The translations under genes were made by a program, and so were the position numbers. From contig JBBCJB010000018.1 of the NCBI GenBank assembly GCA_037190485.1, positions 67,938 to 131,937 of the forward strand: a stretch of DNA of 64,000 nt, in the 5' to 3' direction. Below, piece after piece: positions 35,667-43,822 of this stretch. The notes under the pieces were generated by a model. It was given only the letters and a program-made list of their open reading frames with translations. It was not told the DNA's origin and did no database searches. Source of the stretch: Parapedobacter sp037190485 (GTDB taxonomy: Bacteria; Bacteroidota; Bacteroidia; Sphingobacteriales; Sphingobacteriaceae). Position 1 is the first letter of the stretch. The number at the start of each line of letters is the position of its first letter.

Positions 35667-36659
35667 ATGAATGCACTGTATGCCCTTATCTGCCTGGTAT
35701 TGTGCTCCGGGCTTTTCGCCTGCCATACCGATGATCGCGACGCGCAAAGTCACGTGGCAAACCACGGCTTTTTGAAAACCGAGGGCAATCGCATCATCGA
35801 CCGGCACGGCGCGCCCCCCCAATTGCGCGGAGTAAGCTTCTCATGGAGCATATGGGAGGGAAAAAAATACTACAATAAGCAGGTGCTCGATTGGTTGGTA
35901 GCCGATTTCAAGGTCTCGCTGGTCCGGTTATCGATGGCCATCGAACCCGACGGCGGATACCTGCAGCAGCCCGAGGAGCAGGTCGCACTGATCAGGCGGG
36001 TTGCCGACCACGCCATCGCGCGCGGCATCTACGTCATCATCGATTGGCACGATCACCATGCCGACCGGAATGTCGTGCAGGCCAAGGCCTTCTTTTCGGA
36101 AATGTCGCGGCACTATGCGGGGACGCCGAACATCATCTACGAGATTTGGAATGAACCCGAACGGCAATCGTGGCCGACCGTGAGGTCGTATGCCATGGAA
36201 GTGATCGCCGAGATCCGCAGGCACGATGCCGAGAACCTGATCGTGGTGGGTAGCCCGCATTGGGCCCAGGATGTTGACGTGGCGGCCAAGGAACCCATCA
36301 CCGGATTCGACAACATCGCCTACGCCTTTCATTTCTATGCCAGCGACCCTTACCATCAAGACGAGCTGCGCGAAAAAGCGGAAACGGCGCTTCGGCTCGG
36401 CATACCGCTGTTCGTGACCGAGTGGGGGGTAGGCGAATCAAACGGCGATGGTGTTTTCGATCCGGAAAAGACGGCGCGCTGGATGGACTGGATGGAGGCG
36501 AACCAGCTCAGCTGGGTGAACTGGAACCTGACGGACAAGAACGAAACGACGGCCATACTCCTGCCCGGGACACCTGCATCGGGCGGATGGGAGGCGAACC
36601 GGTTGACGCCCGCGGGCAACTATATCCGGGAACAGCTGCGTCGGTTCCACGCCCGATGA
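35667..36659 (+). CDS. GH5 (subfamily 2-like) endoglucanase lipoprotein
   Basis: Secreted or surface cellulase of 330 residues; a lipobox-like LFAC ends the signal peptide. A single GH5 TIM barrel follows. The acid/base is E163 in EIWNEPE and the nucleophile is E252 in LFVTEWGVGES, with the conserved RLSMAIEP and YVIIDWHDHH strands. The C-terminal WVNWNLTDKNETTAILLPG and GGWEANRLTPAG match the Cel5A-like GH5_2 group, which cleaves beta-1,4-glucan. It diverges from the PUL 2 susC and probably supplies oligosaccharides to it. Confidence 0.9.
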   Translation: MNALYALICLVLCSGLFACHTDDRDAQSHVANHGFLKTEGNRIIDRHGAPPQLRGVSFSWSIWEGKKYYNKQVLDWLVADFKVSLVRLSMAIEPDGGYLQQPEEQVALIRRVADHAIARGIYVIIDWHDHHADRNVVQAKAFFSEMSRHYAGTPNIIYEIWNEPERQSWPTVRSYAMEVIAEIRRHDAENLIVVGSPHWAQDVDVAAKEPITGFDNIAYAFHFYASDPYHQDELREKAETALRLGIPLFVTEWGVGESNGDGVFDPEKTARWMDWMEANQLSWVNWNLTDKNETTAILLPGTPASGGWEANRLTPAGNYIREQLRRFHAR

Positions 36660-36674
36660 GCCGATCGGTGCGGG

Positions 36675-39587
36675 TCACTTCCGGTAGGCCGACGGCACCA
36701 CGCCGTACAGCTGCTTGAAATAGCCGCTGAATTGCTTGGGATTGCTGAAGCCCACCTCATACGCGATTTCGGATACCGTGAGCCCCGATTGCTCCAACAG
36801 CTGTGCCGCGCGCCGCAAGCGGATGTTCCGGATGAACTCGGAAGGCGTGTGCCCGGTGAGCGTAACCAAGCGCTTGTATAGCGCCACGCGGCTTACATGC
36901 ATGGCATCTGCCAGCACCTCGACCGAAAAATCGGAATTCCCCAAGTGGTTCTCCACCGTATCGAGCACTTTCCGCAGGAATTGTTCGTCGATGGAGAGCA
37001 CGGGCTTTTCGGTCGGGAAGACCTCCAGTTTCTTCCTGTTGGCCTGTTCGAGCGTCGCTTTCTGTTTGAGTACGTTATCCAGCTTGGAGCGTGCTTCCTG
37101 ACGCTCCCGTTGCAGGGCAAAGCGGGTCTTTTCGCGTGTGCGCTCGATGTGCCGGATGGAGAGGATGACAGCGACGAAACCGATTAAATAGGCGGTGTAG
37201 GCCCAGCCGGTTTTCCAGAAGGGCGGCGATACGGTCAGCGCCGCCAAGGTAAACGGTTCGCTCCAATGCTCGCCGTCTTCCGATACCATCACCCGGAACC
37301 GGTAGTCGCCGGGATCCAGGTTGGTAAAACTGGCCGTGCGTGTGCGGCGATCCATGGTCATCCAACCTGGGTCGAAACCATCCAACTGGTACCTGAAATG
37401 GGCCCGATCCTGGTTGCGGAAATACAGGGAGGCGACGACGAACCCAACCACCTGCTCATCGTGCGACAGCGCGATCCGTTCGCGGCCCAGCCATTCGGCG
37501 GGATCCACGCTGCGGTTGAACAACTGGAAATCGGTGAGCACGGGCGCCACGGGACTCGTGGGCGACGATTGGATGTGCGCCGGATCGACGACATTGAATC
37601 CGGACGGGCCCGCAAAAAGCAGTTCGCCGGTCGCGAGTACACAGGCCGCATCTTCATTGAATCCATCGCCCTGGAGCCCGTCACGGTGGTCGTAGTTCCA
37701 GAACCGCCACTGGCCCGAGCCGGGGGCGGTCTCCCGGACGGCCGAAATCCCCCTTGCGGTGGTGACCCAAATGGCACCGCTGTGGTCTTCGACCACCGCC
37801 ATCACGGTATTGTCCACCAGCCCTTCGGAGGTGCGGAACACGCGGAACGAATCGGTGCGTGCGTCGTATAGGCTCAGGCCGTCGCGTGTCGCGATCCAGA
37901 TGCGCTGGCTGCGGTCTTGCAGGATGGCGTTGACGTGGTCGTTGCCGAGCCCGGCCGGGTTGTCGTCTTGGTACGTGATGCGTCGCACGGTCCCGTCCGG
38001 CTGGAGGATCTCGACGCCCGAAGCGGTACCGAACCACAGGCGGCCGGCATTGTCCTCGGCGATATCCGATATGTATGCCGACGCGGTAAAACCGTTTTCG
38101 CCAACCCCCAGCCGGTCGAATCGTCCGGTCTTTTTATCGAATCGATTCAGGCCGGCCCGCAAGGTGCCCACCCAGAACCGACCCTGCCGATCCTCATGGA
38201 TTTCCCACGCGCTGTTGTCGGAGATGGTTCGCGGATCGTTCGGGTCGTGGGTATACCGCGTAAAGTGCTTCCCGTCGAACCGGTTGAGCCCACCGTGGTA
38301 GGTGCCGATCCACAGCACGTTGTCGCGATCCAGGAAAAGTTTGACGATCACGTCGCTGCCCAGGCTTTGCGGATCGGCCGGATCGTGCCGGTATTGGGTA
38401 AAGCGTTCGGCCTTGCGGTCGAAGTAAACCAGCCCGCCACCATTCGTGCCGATCCAGACGTTGCCCTTCGGATCTTCCAGCAGCTGGTTGATGTCGTCAA
38501 ACGGCAATGCCGATTGGCCCTGCCCGCGTTGCCGCTGGTACAGCGCGAACAGCAGCTGGTGCGGGTGGTGGTAGCTGACCCCGCGCTTGAACGTGCCGAT
38601 CCACATGATGCCCTCGCGATCGCAATGGATCGCCATGCTGCTGTTCTGGCTTATCGTCCGGTCATCGTTTTTGTCGTGCAGCAGGTAGGAGACCTGGCGC
38701 GTTTTCGGGTCGATCAGGTTGATGCCCCCATGATCGGTGGCGATCCAGATATTGCCCGCCGGGTCCTCGGCGATCCCGAAAATCAGCTGGTTGTTCATCC
38801 ACATGCCCTTGGATGCCGTTGCCAGGTGCGTGTGGCGGCCGTTCGGGTCTGGCCACCAGTATACGCCCATGGGCAGCTCGGCGGCGTAAACCCAAGGACG
38901 GCCTTTGCTATCCATGAAGAGCCTGAAGTCCGTGCCGTTCGGATTCACGAGGGCCTCATCGGGCAGCTGGTAGGCAAGCGACGCCTTGTTGCCGATCGGG
39001 CGGATCGTGCCACGTTGATTGACTGCCCATGCCCGTCCAGCCCTGTCCAGTGCGATGCCGGTGATCGGCCCTTCGGCGTTTGAAGCCGAGATCTCGGAAA
39101 CGGTGCTGTCCTTTTCGCGGTAACAGGAAAGTACGCCGCCGCGCTGCAAGATCCAGCATTGGCCAAGGTGGTTGCGCCGCATGTCGAGGATTTCGGTGGC
39201 GGGCAGCCCGAGTGCGTGCAAGACACTATCGCCGTTGCGCACGAACCGCTCCTGGCCGCTATCGAAAACATGGATGCCGAGCTTCGTCTTTACCCATAAT
39301 TTTCCATGGGGGCCGCTGAATAGCGCGAGCACATCGTTGTCCGCCAAACTGCTCGGACGATTCGCGGTATGCCGGAACACCTTGACCTCGTGGCCATCGT
39401 ATCGGCTCAGGCCCGCCGGGGTGCCGAACCACATGAAGCCGCGTTCGTCTTTGACGATCGCCGTGATGTGGTTGTGCGACAATCCGTCTTCCACGCTCAG
39501 GTGTTGGAACTGGATGGGCTGTGCCAGCACTTGGCGTGGCAAGCTATACCAACCCACGAGAAACAAGCCTAAGAATACACGCCACAT
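36675..39587 (-). CDS. Propeller-sensor AraC regulator lacking kinase and receiver domains
   Basis: Transmembrane regulator of 970 residues. A signal peptide is followed by about 14 two-component propeller repeats (for example LSVEDGLSHNHI, GFMWFGTPAGLSRYDG), a Y_Y_Y domain (LDPGDYRFRVMVSEDGEHWSEP) and one membrane segment near residues 791-813. After a short charged helix (RFALQRERQEARSKL) the protein goes straight to an AraC DNA-binding domain (about 870-970, SFSVEVLADAMHVSRVALYKRL). The divergent paralog has histidine-kinase, ATPase and receiver domains at this point; all are absent here. It may act as a one-component sensor for PUL 2 or 3. Confidence 0.85.
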   Translation of the reverse strand: MWRVFLGLFLVGWYSLPRQVLAQPIQFQHLSVEDGLSHNHITAIVKDERGFMWFGTPAGLSRYDGHEVKVFRHTANRPSSLADNDVLALFSGPHGKLWVKTKLGIHVFDSGQERFVRNGDSVLHALGLPATEILDMRRNHLGQCWILQRGGVLSCYREKDSTVSEISASNAEGPITGIALDRAGRAWAVNQRGTIRPIGNKASLAYQLPDEALVNPNGTDFRLFMDSKGRPWVYAAELPMGVYWWPDPNGRHTHLATASKGMWMNNQLIFGIAEDPAGNIWIATDHGGINLIDPKTRQVSYLLHDKNDDRTISQNSSMAIHCDREGIMWIGTFKRGVSYHHPHQLLFALYQRQRGQGQSALPFDDINQLLEDPKGNVWIGTNGGGLVYFDRKAERFTQYRHDPADPQSLGSDVIVKLFLDRDNVLWIGTYHGGLNRFDGKHFTRYTHDPNDPRTISDNSAWEIHEDRQGRFWVGTLRAGLNRFDKKTGRFDRLGVGENGFTASAYISDIAEDNAGRLWFGTASGVEILQPDGTVRRITYQDDNPAGLGNDHVNAILQDRSQRIWIATRDGLSLYDARTDSFRVFRTSEGLVDNTVMAVVEDHSGAIWVTTARGISAVRETAPGSGQWRFWNYDHRDGLQGDGFNEDAACVLATGELLFAGPSGFNVVDPAHIQSSPTSPVAPVLTDFQLFNRSVDPAEWLGRERIALSHDEQVVGFVVASLYFRNQDRAHFRYQLDGFDPGWMTMDRRTRTASFTNLDPGDYRFRVMVSEDGEHWSEPFTLAALTVSPPFWKTGWAYTAYLIGFVAVILSIRHIERTREKTRFALQRERQEARSKLDNVLKQKATLEQANRKKLEVFPTEKPVLSIDEQFLRKVLDTVENHLGNSDFSVEVLADAMHVSRVALYKRLVTLTGHTPSEFIRNIRLRRAAQLLEQSGLTVSEIAYEVGFSNPKQFSGYFKQLYGVVPSAYRK

Positions 39588-39604
39588 AGCCTAATCAGTT
39601 CGGC

Positions 39605-39612
39605 CAAACATA
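39605..39612 (-). promoter_or_regulatory. -7 box of the short sensor gene
   Basis: TATGTTTG on the minus strand, consistent with TAnnTTTG, about 18 bases before the ATG at 39587. No TTG at the usual distance. Confidence 0.45.
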
Positions 39613-39678
39613 CGAAAAAAATGAAATAATCGCCCAGCGGAGGGTGGTTGGGGTGCATGGCATTTCATAAAAAAACCG

Positions 39679-39686
39679 TAAGTTTG
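39679..39686 (+). promoter_or_regulatory. -7 box of the hybrid sensor gene
   Basis: TAAGTTTG, consistent with TAnnTTTG, 26 bases before the ATG at 39713. A clear upstream TTG box is missing. Confidence 0.45.
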
Positions 39687-39712
39687 AGGCAAACACCACG
39701 ATACATTGACCG

Positions 39713-42700
39713 ATGTCGAACCGCTGGATCACCATATCGATCGTCCTGTTGGCCATTGCACCCGTTGCGGGTGCCCATGGCCAGGCCATCCAGTTCCAGC
39801 AACTCGGTATCGATGAGGGGCTTTCGCACAACCACGTAACGGCCATCGCGAAGGATGCCGATGGTTTCCTCTGGTTCGGTACGCCCAGCGGGCTCAACCG
39901 GTACGACGGCCATGAAGTGAAATTGTTCCGCAACGAGCCGAACAACGCCGCCAGCTTGATAGACAACGGCATAACCGAACTGCATTTGGGGCCCGATGCC
40001 CGATTGTGGGTGAGGACGCACGTGGGCTTGACCATCTATGACGCGCAACGGCAATCCTTCATGCGCAACGTGGATAGCGTACTGACCGTCTTGGGCTTGC
40101 CCGTGGGCGATGTGACCGCCATCGCGCGGGGCCGTGAGGGGTGTTTTTGGTTTTTGCTGCCGGGTGGGCTGGTTTACCGGTACGAGGGAGGGATATCGCG
40201 GCAGCTGACCGAGGCGCCGACCCTGACCACCGGCATCGCGACCGATCGCGAAGGGAACCTCTGGACGGTAGACCGGCTCGGCGAGGTGCGGGTTTGGGAT
40301 GCACGGACGCTTGCCATGAAACGGTCGATCGCGTTCGCCGTCGGCGAGGCCGGCGGGAGCGATGGGTACCAGCTTTTCATCGACCGCGACGGCTGCCCGT
40401 GGCTGTATTCCAAAAGCAAGCCCATTGGGCTTTTCCATTGGCCGCGGGGTGCAAGCGCACCGCAGCGGTTGGCCACCCATTCGGGCGCGTTGCGGCTCAA
40501 CAACGACATCATTTTCCAGGTGATGCAGGATGGGCTTGGCCGCATCTGGGTGGCGACGGATCATGGCGGCGTCAACCTCTTGGACATGCGCGAGGGGCGG
40601 GTGGACTACCTGGTCAATGACGAAGCCAACGATCGATCGCTCCGGAACAACAGCGTTACCGCGCTCCACTGCGATGCGGATGGCATCATGTGGGTGGGCA
40701 CGTTCAAGGGCGGGGTGAGCTACCATCACCCGCAGCAGATCCAGTTTCCCGTATACCGCCATCGCCCGGGCGCCAAGAGCAGCCTGCCGTTTGGCGATGT
40801 GAACCGGTTCGTGGCCGATCGCGACGGGAATGCCTGGATCGGCACGAATGGTGGCGGGCTGCTCCATTTCGACCGGCGGAACGAGCGCTTTGCGCAGTAC
40901 CGGCACGACCCTGCGGATCCGGGCAGTCTGGGCAGTGACGTGGTGGTGAGCCTTTGGCTGGACAACGACGGCACGCTGTGGGTGGGCACCTATCACGGTG
41001 GCCTCAACCGGTTCGATGGCAAGCGGTTCGTCCGCTACCTGCACGATCCGGCCGATGCCAGTAGCGTAAGCGATAACAGCATCTGGGAGCTTTTCGAGGA
41101 TTCGAGGGGCCGTTTCTGGGTAGGCACGCTGTCCGGCGGATTGAACCTGATGGACAAGCGGGCCGGTACGTTTTCGCGTGTGGGCGCGGACGGTGCGGGG
41201 TTCCCGTCATCACGTTACATTTCGGCCATTGCCGAAGACCGCGCGGGTGCGGTATGGATCGGTACGGCCACGGGCGTGGAGGTGCTCCATGCCGACGGCA
41301 GCTACCGGGCCATCAAGGCCAACGACGGTGCGGCATCGGGCCTGAGCAATGACAATGTGACGGACATCCTGGAAGACCGCCAGCGCCGCCTCTGGTTCGC
41401 GACGCACGATGGCCTTAACGTGTATGAGCCGGAGACCGACACGTGGGAGGTGATCAAGGCGTCGGATGGGTTGTCCGACAACCTGGTATTGACCATCCTG
41501 GAAGACGACGAAGGGACGATCTGGGTAAGCACGGCCAAGGGGATTTCGGCCATACGCGGCGGCGTGGACGGCTCGGCCAACTGGCAGATCGCCAATTACG
41601 ACCGCCGCGACGGCCTGCAGGCCACGACGTTCAACGAAAACGCGGCCTATCGGTTGCCCACGGGCGAGTTGCTGTTCGGCGGCCCATCGGGATTCAACAT
41701 CATCGCTCCCGGGCATCCGCACCCCGTCACCGCCTTGCCGCGGCCCGTGCTGACCGATTTCCAGCTCGGTGGCCGCAGCACCGAGGTGGAGCGATGGCTG
41801 GACGGCCAGGTCGTCGCGCTTGCGCACGACCAGAATGCCGTCGGGTTCGTGGTCGCATCGCGCTACTTCCTCAACAAGGACCGCGTTCATTTTACCTATC
41901 AGCTCGCCGGGTTCGATGGCGCGTGGCTGCCGTTGGATCGCCAGACCCGCAAGGCCGTGTTTACGAACCTCGATCCGGGCAGCTACCGGTTCAATGTCCG
42001 CGTGTCGGCCGATGGCGAGACGTGGAGCGAGCCCTATACGCTCGCCAGCATCGCCATTTCGCCGCCGTTCTGGAAGACCGCATACGCCTACGTGGCCTAT
42101 CTGGTGTTGTTCGCGGGGGCGATCCTGTTGGTCAGGCACATCGAGCGCACCCGCCAGCAAACGCGCTTTGCCCTCCAGCGGGAACGCCAGGAAGCACGCC
42201 AGGTCGCTGAGCTCGACCGCATGAAGACCCGGTTTTTCACCAATGTGAGCCACGAGTTCCGCACGCCGATCAACCTGATCCTGGCGCCGATCGAAAAGCT
42301 GCAGGCCGACGAGCCGGACGGGTCGAGGCGGCGCCACCTCGACCTCATCCAGCGCAACGCCAGGCGGCTGCTCAACCTGGTGAACCAATTGCTCGACTTC
42401 CGCAAGGTGGATGCCCATGCGCTACGGCCGGATTTGGCGCAGGGCGACATCGCGGCCGCGATCCGGCAGCACCTGGAGTCGTTCAACGACCTGGCCGAAA
42501 GCGGCCGCATCGCCTACCGCTTCGACATCGACCAAACGCATCGCCACGTCCGTTTCGACGCGGACAAGCTTGAACGGATCCTGTTCAACCTCCTGTCCAA
42601 TGCCTTCAAGTTCACCCCGGCCGGTGGTTGGGTGTCGGTCGAGGTCGCATTTGCCCAGGAGGCCGTGACATTGGTCGTGCAGGACAACGGCATCGGCATA

Positions 42701-43702
42701 CCGCCCGAGGAACGGGAACGGGTTTTCGAGCGCTATTTCCAGCACGAGGCCCCCGCAGGTATCCTCAACCAGGGCAGTGGCATCGGTTTGGCCATCACCC
42801 ACGAGTATGTGCAGTTGCTGGGCGGCACCATCGCGGTGGAAAGCGCGGTGAATCGGGGAACGGCCGTCACGGTGGTGTTGCCGCTTTCACCGCCCGGTGA
42901 GACGGCCACGGTGGCCCCGCCGCCGCCCGTACCCCCGAAGAAAGGCGGGAAAAAGCGCGTGTTGATCGTGGAAGACGACGATGATTTCCGGTTTTACCTC
43001 AAGGACAACCTGCGGGAGTCGTTTGCGGTCTTCGAGGCGCCCGATGCGCAGGCCGGTTGGGCGCTGGCGTTGTCCACCCATCCCGACGTCATCGTCTCGG
43101 ACGTGAGCATGCCCCTTGAAAATGGCATCGCGTTCTGCAGGCGGCTCAAGCACGACAGCCGGACACGCCATATCCCCGTGATCCTGCTTACCGCGATGGT
43201 CGACGATGGCATGCAGCTGGCTGGCATCGAAGCCGGCGCGACCGATTACCTGACCAAACCCTTCAATTTCGCGCTGTTGCGCACCAAGCTGTGGAGTACG
43301 TTGAAACACACCGACTCCATGGAGCGGACCTACAAGAAGCGGTTGGACGTGCGGCCTGCCGCAGCGGCCGTGGAGTCGGCCGATGAGCGGTTCATGCGCA
43401 TGCTGGTAGGGGCCACCGAACGGCATATGGCCGATACCGGTTTCTCGGTCGAGGTACTCGCGGCCGAGATGAACGTGAGCCGCGCGGCGCTCTATAAGCG
43501 GGTACTGACCCTTTCGGGGCACACGCCATCCGAGTTCATCCGGATCACGCGCCTGCGCCGGGCGGCCAAACTGCTCGAAACTTCGGGGATGAACGTGGCG
43601 GAGGTGGCCTATGAAGTGGGCTTCGGCAACCCGAAACAATTCCGCAAGTATTTCAAGGAACTGTACGACGTGACCCCGTCGTCGTTCAGAAAAGATGCCT
43701 GA
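39713..43702 (+). CDS. Hybrid two-component system sensor/regulator (HTCS)
   Basis: All-in-one PUL regulator of 1329 residues. Order: signal peptide, propeller sensor repeats (about 25-700), Y_Y_Y domain, membrane segment (about 787-809), HisKA with FFTNVSHEFRTP (phospho-His H847), HATPase_c (NAFKFTP, DNGIGIP, GSGIGLAI), receiver (IVEDDDD; phospho-Asp D1130 in IVSDVSMP) and C-terminal AraC domain (SRAALYKRVLTLSGHTPSEF). Periplasmic glycan is expected to trigger autophosphorylation and transcription of PUL 3, and perhaps PUL 2. It is a close paralog of the divergent short sensor. Confidence 0.95.
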   Translation: MSNRWITISIVLLAIAPVAGAHGQAIQFQQLGIDEGLSHNHVTAIAKDADGFLWFGTPSGLNRYDGHEVKLFRNEPNNAASLIDNGITELHLGPDARLWVRTHVGLTIYDAQRQSFMRNVDSVLTVLGLPVGDVTAIARGREGCFWFLLPGGLVYRYEGGISRQLTEAPTLTTGIATDREGNLWTVDRLGEVRVWDARTLAMKRSIAFAVGEAGGSDGYQLFIDRDGCPWLYSKSKPIGLFHWPRGASAPQRLATHSGALRLNNDIIFQVMQDGLGRIWVATDHGGVNLLDMREGRVDYLVNDEANDRSLRNNSVTALHCDADGIMWVGTFKGGVSYHHPQQIQFPVYRHRPGAKSSLPFGDVNRFVADRDGNAWIGTNGGGLLHFDRRNERFAQYRHDPADPGSLGSDVVVSLWLDNDGTLWVGTYHGGLNRFDGKRFVRYLHDPADASSVSDNSIWELFEDSRGRFWVGTLSGGLNLMDKRAGTFSRVGADGAGFPSSRYISAIAEDRAGAVWIGTATGVEVLHADGSYRAIKANDGAASGLSNDNVTDILEDRQRRLWFATHDGLNVYEPETDTWEVIKASDGLSDNLVLTILEDDEGTIWVSTAKGISAIRGGVDGSANWQIANYDRRDGLQATTFNENAAYRLPTGELLFGGPSGFNIIAPGHPHPVTALPRPVLTDFQLGGRSTEVERWLDGQVVALAHDQNAVGFVVASRYFLNKDRVHFTYQLAGFDGAWLPLDRQTRKAVFTNLDPGSYRFNVRVSADGETWSEPYTLASIAISPPFWKTAYAYVAYLVLFAGAILLVRHIERTRQQTRFALQRERQEARQVAELDRMKTRFFTNVSHEFRTPINLILAPIEKLQADEPDGSRRRHLDLIQRNARRLLNLVNQLLDFRKVDAHALRPDLAQGDIAAAIRQHLESFNDLAESGRIAYRFDIDQTHRHVRFDADKLERILFNLLSNAFKFTPAGGWVSVEVAFAQEAVTLVVQDNGIGIPPEERERVFERYFQHEAPAGILNQGSGIGLAITHEYVQLLGGTIAVESAVNRGTAVTVVLPLSPPGETATVAPPPPVPPKKGGKKRVLIVEDDDDFRFYLKDNLRESFAVFEAPDAQAGWALALSTHPDVIVSDVSMPLENGIAFCRRLKHDSRTRHIPVILLTAMVDDGMQLAGIEAGATDYLTKPFNFALLRTKLWSTLKHTDSMERTYKKRLDVRPAAAAVESADERFMRMLVGATERHMADTGFSVEVLAAEMNVSRAALYKRVLTLSGHTPSEFIRITRLRRAAKLLETSGMNVAEVAYEVGFGNPKQFRKYFKELYDVTPSSFRKDA

Positions 43703-43716
43703 TAGGCCTTAAAAGC

Positions 43717-43732
43717 CCATTTGGTTGACGAA
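43717..43732 (+). promoter_or_regulatory. Candidate operator, copy 2
   Basis: CCATTTGGTTGACGAA, one base different from the copy at 35530-35545. It lies in the 120-base gap upstream of the GH31 gene, about 70 bases before the predicted transcript start. Confidence 0.55.
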
Positions 43733-43783
43733 AGTGCCCTAAAGTCGAGACAAAACGACCCCTTCCTTTTTGCGTGCCCACCC

Positions 43784-43791
43784 TATGTTTG
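43784..43791 (+). promoter_or_regulatory. -7 box of the PUL 3 operon
   Basis: TATGTTTG, matching TAnnTTTG, 31 bases before the GH31 start codon. No TTG lies at the correct distance, as expected for a promoter needing an activator. Confidence 0.5.
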
Positions 43792-43822
43792 CAGGAGCTT
43801 ACCAGCAACTGATTATTGAACC

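Noticed and set aside
39665..41044. 459-codon minus-strand frame opposite the HTCS start
   Set aside because: Repeats of the propeller region read backwards give regular HPQ/AHPDAA patterns; it is a shadow, and would cross the divergent promoter.
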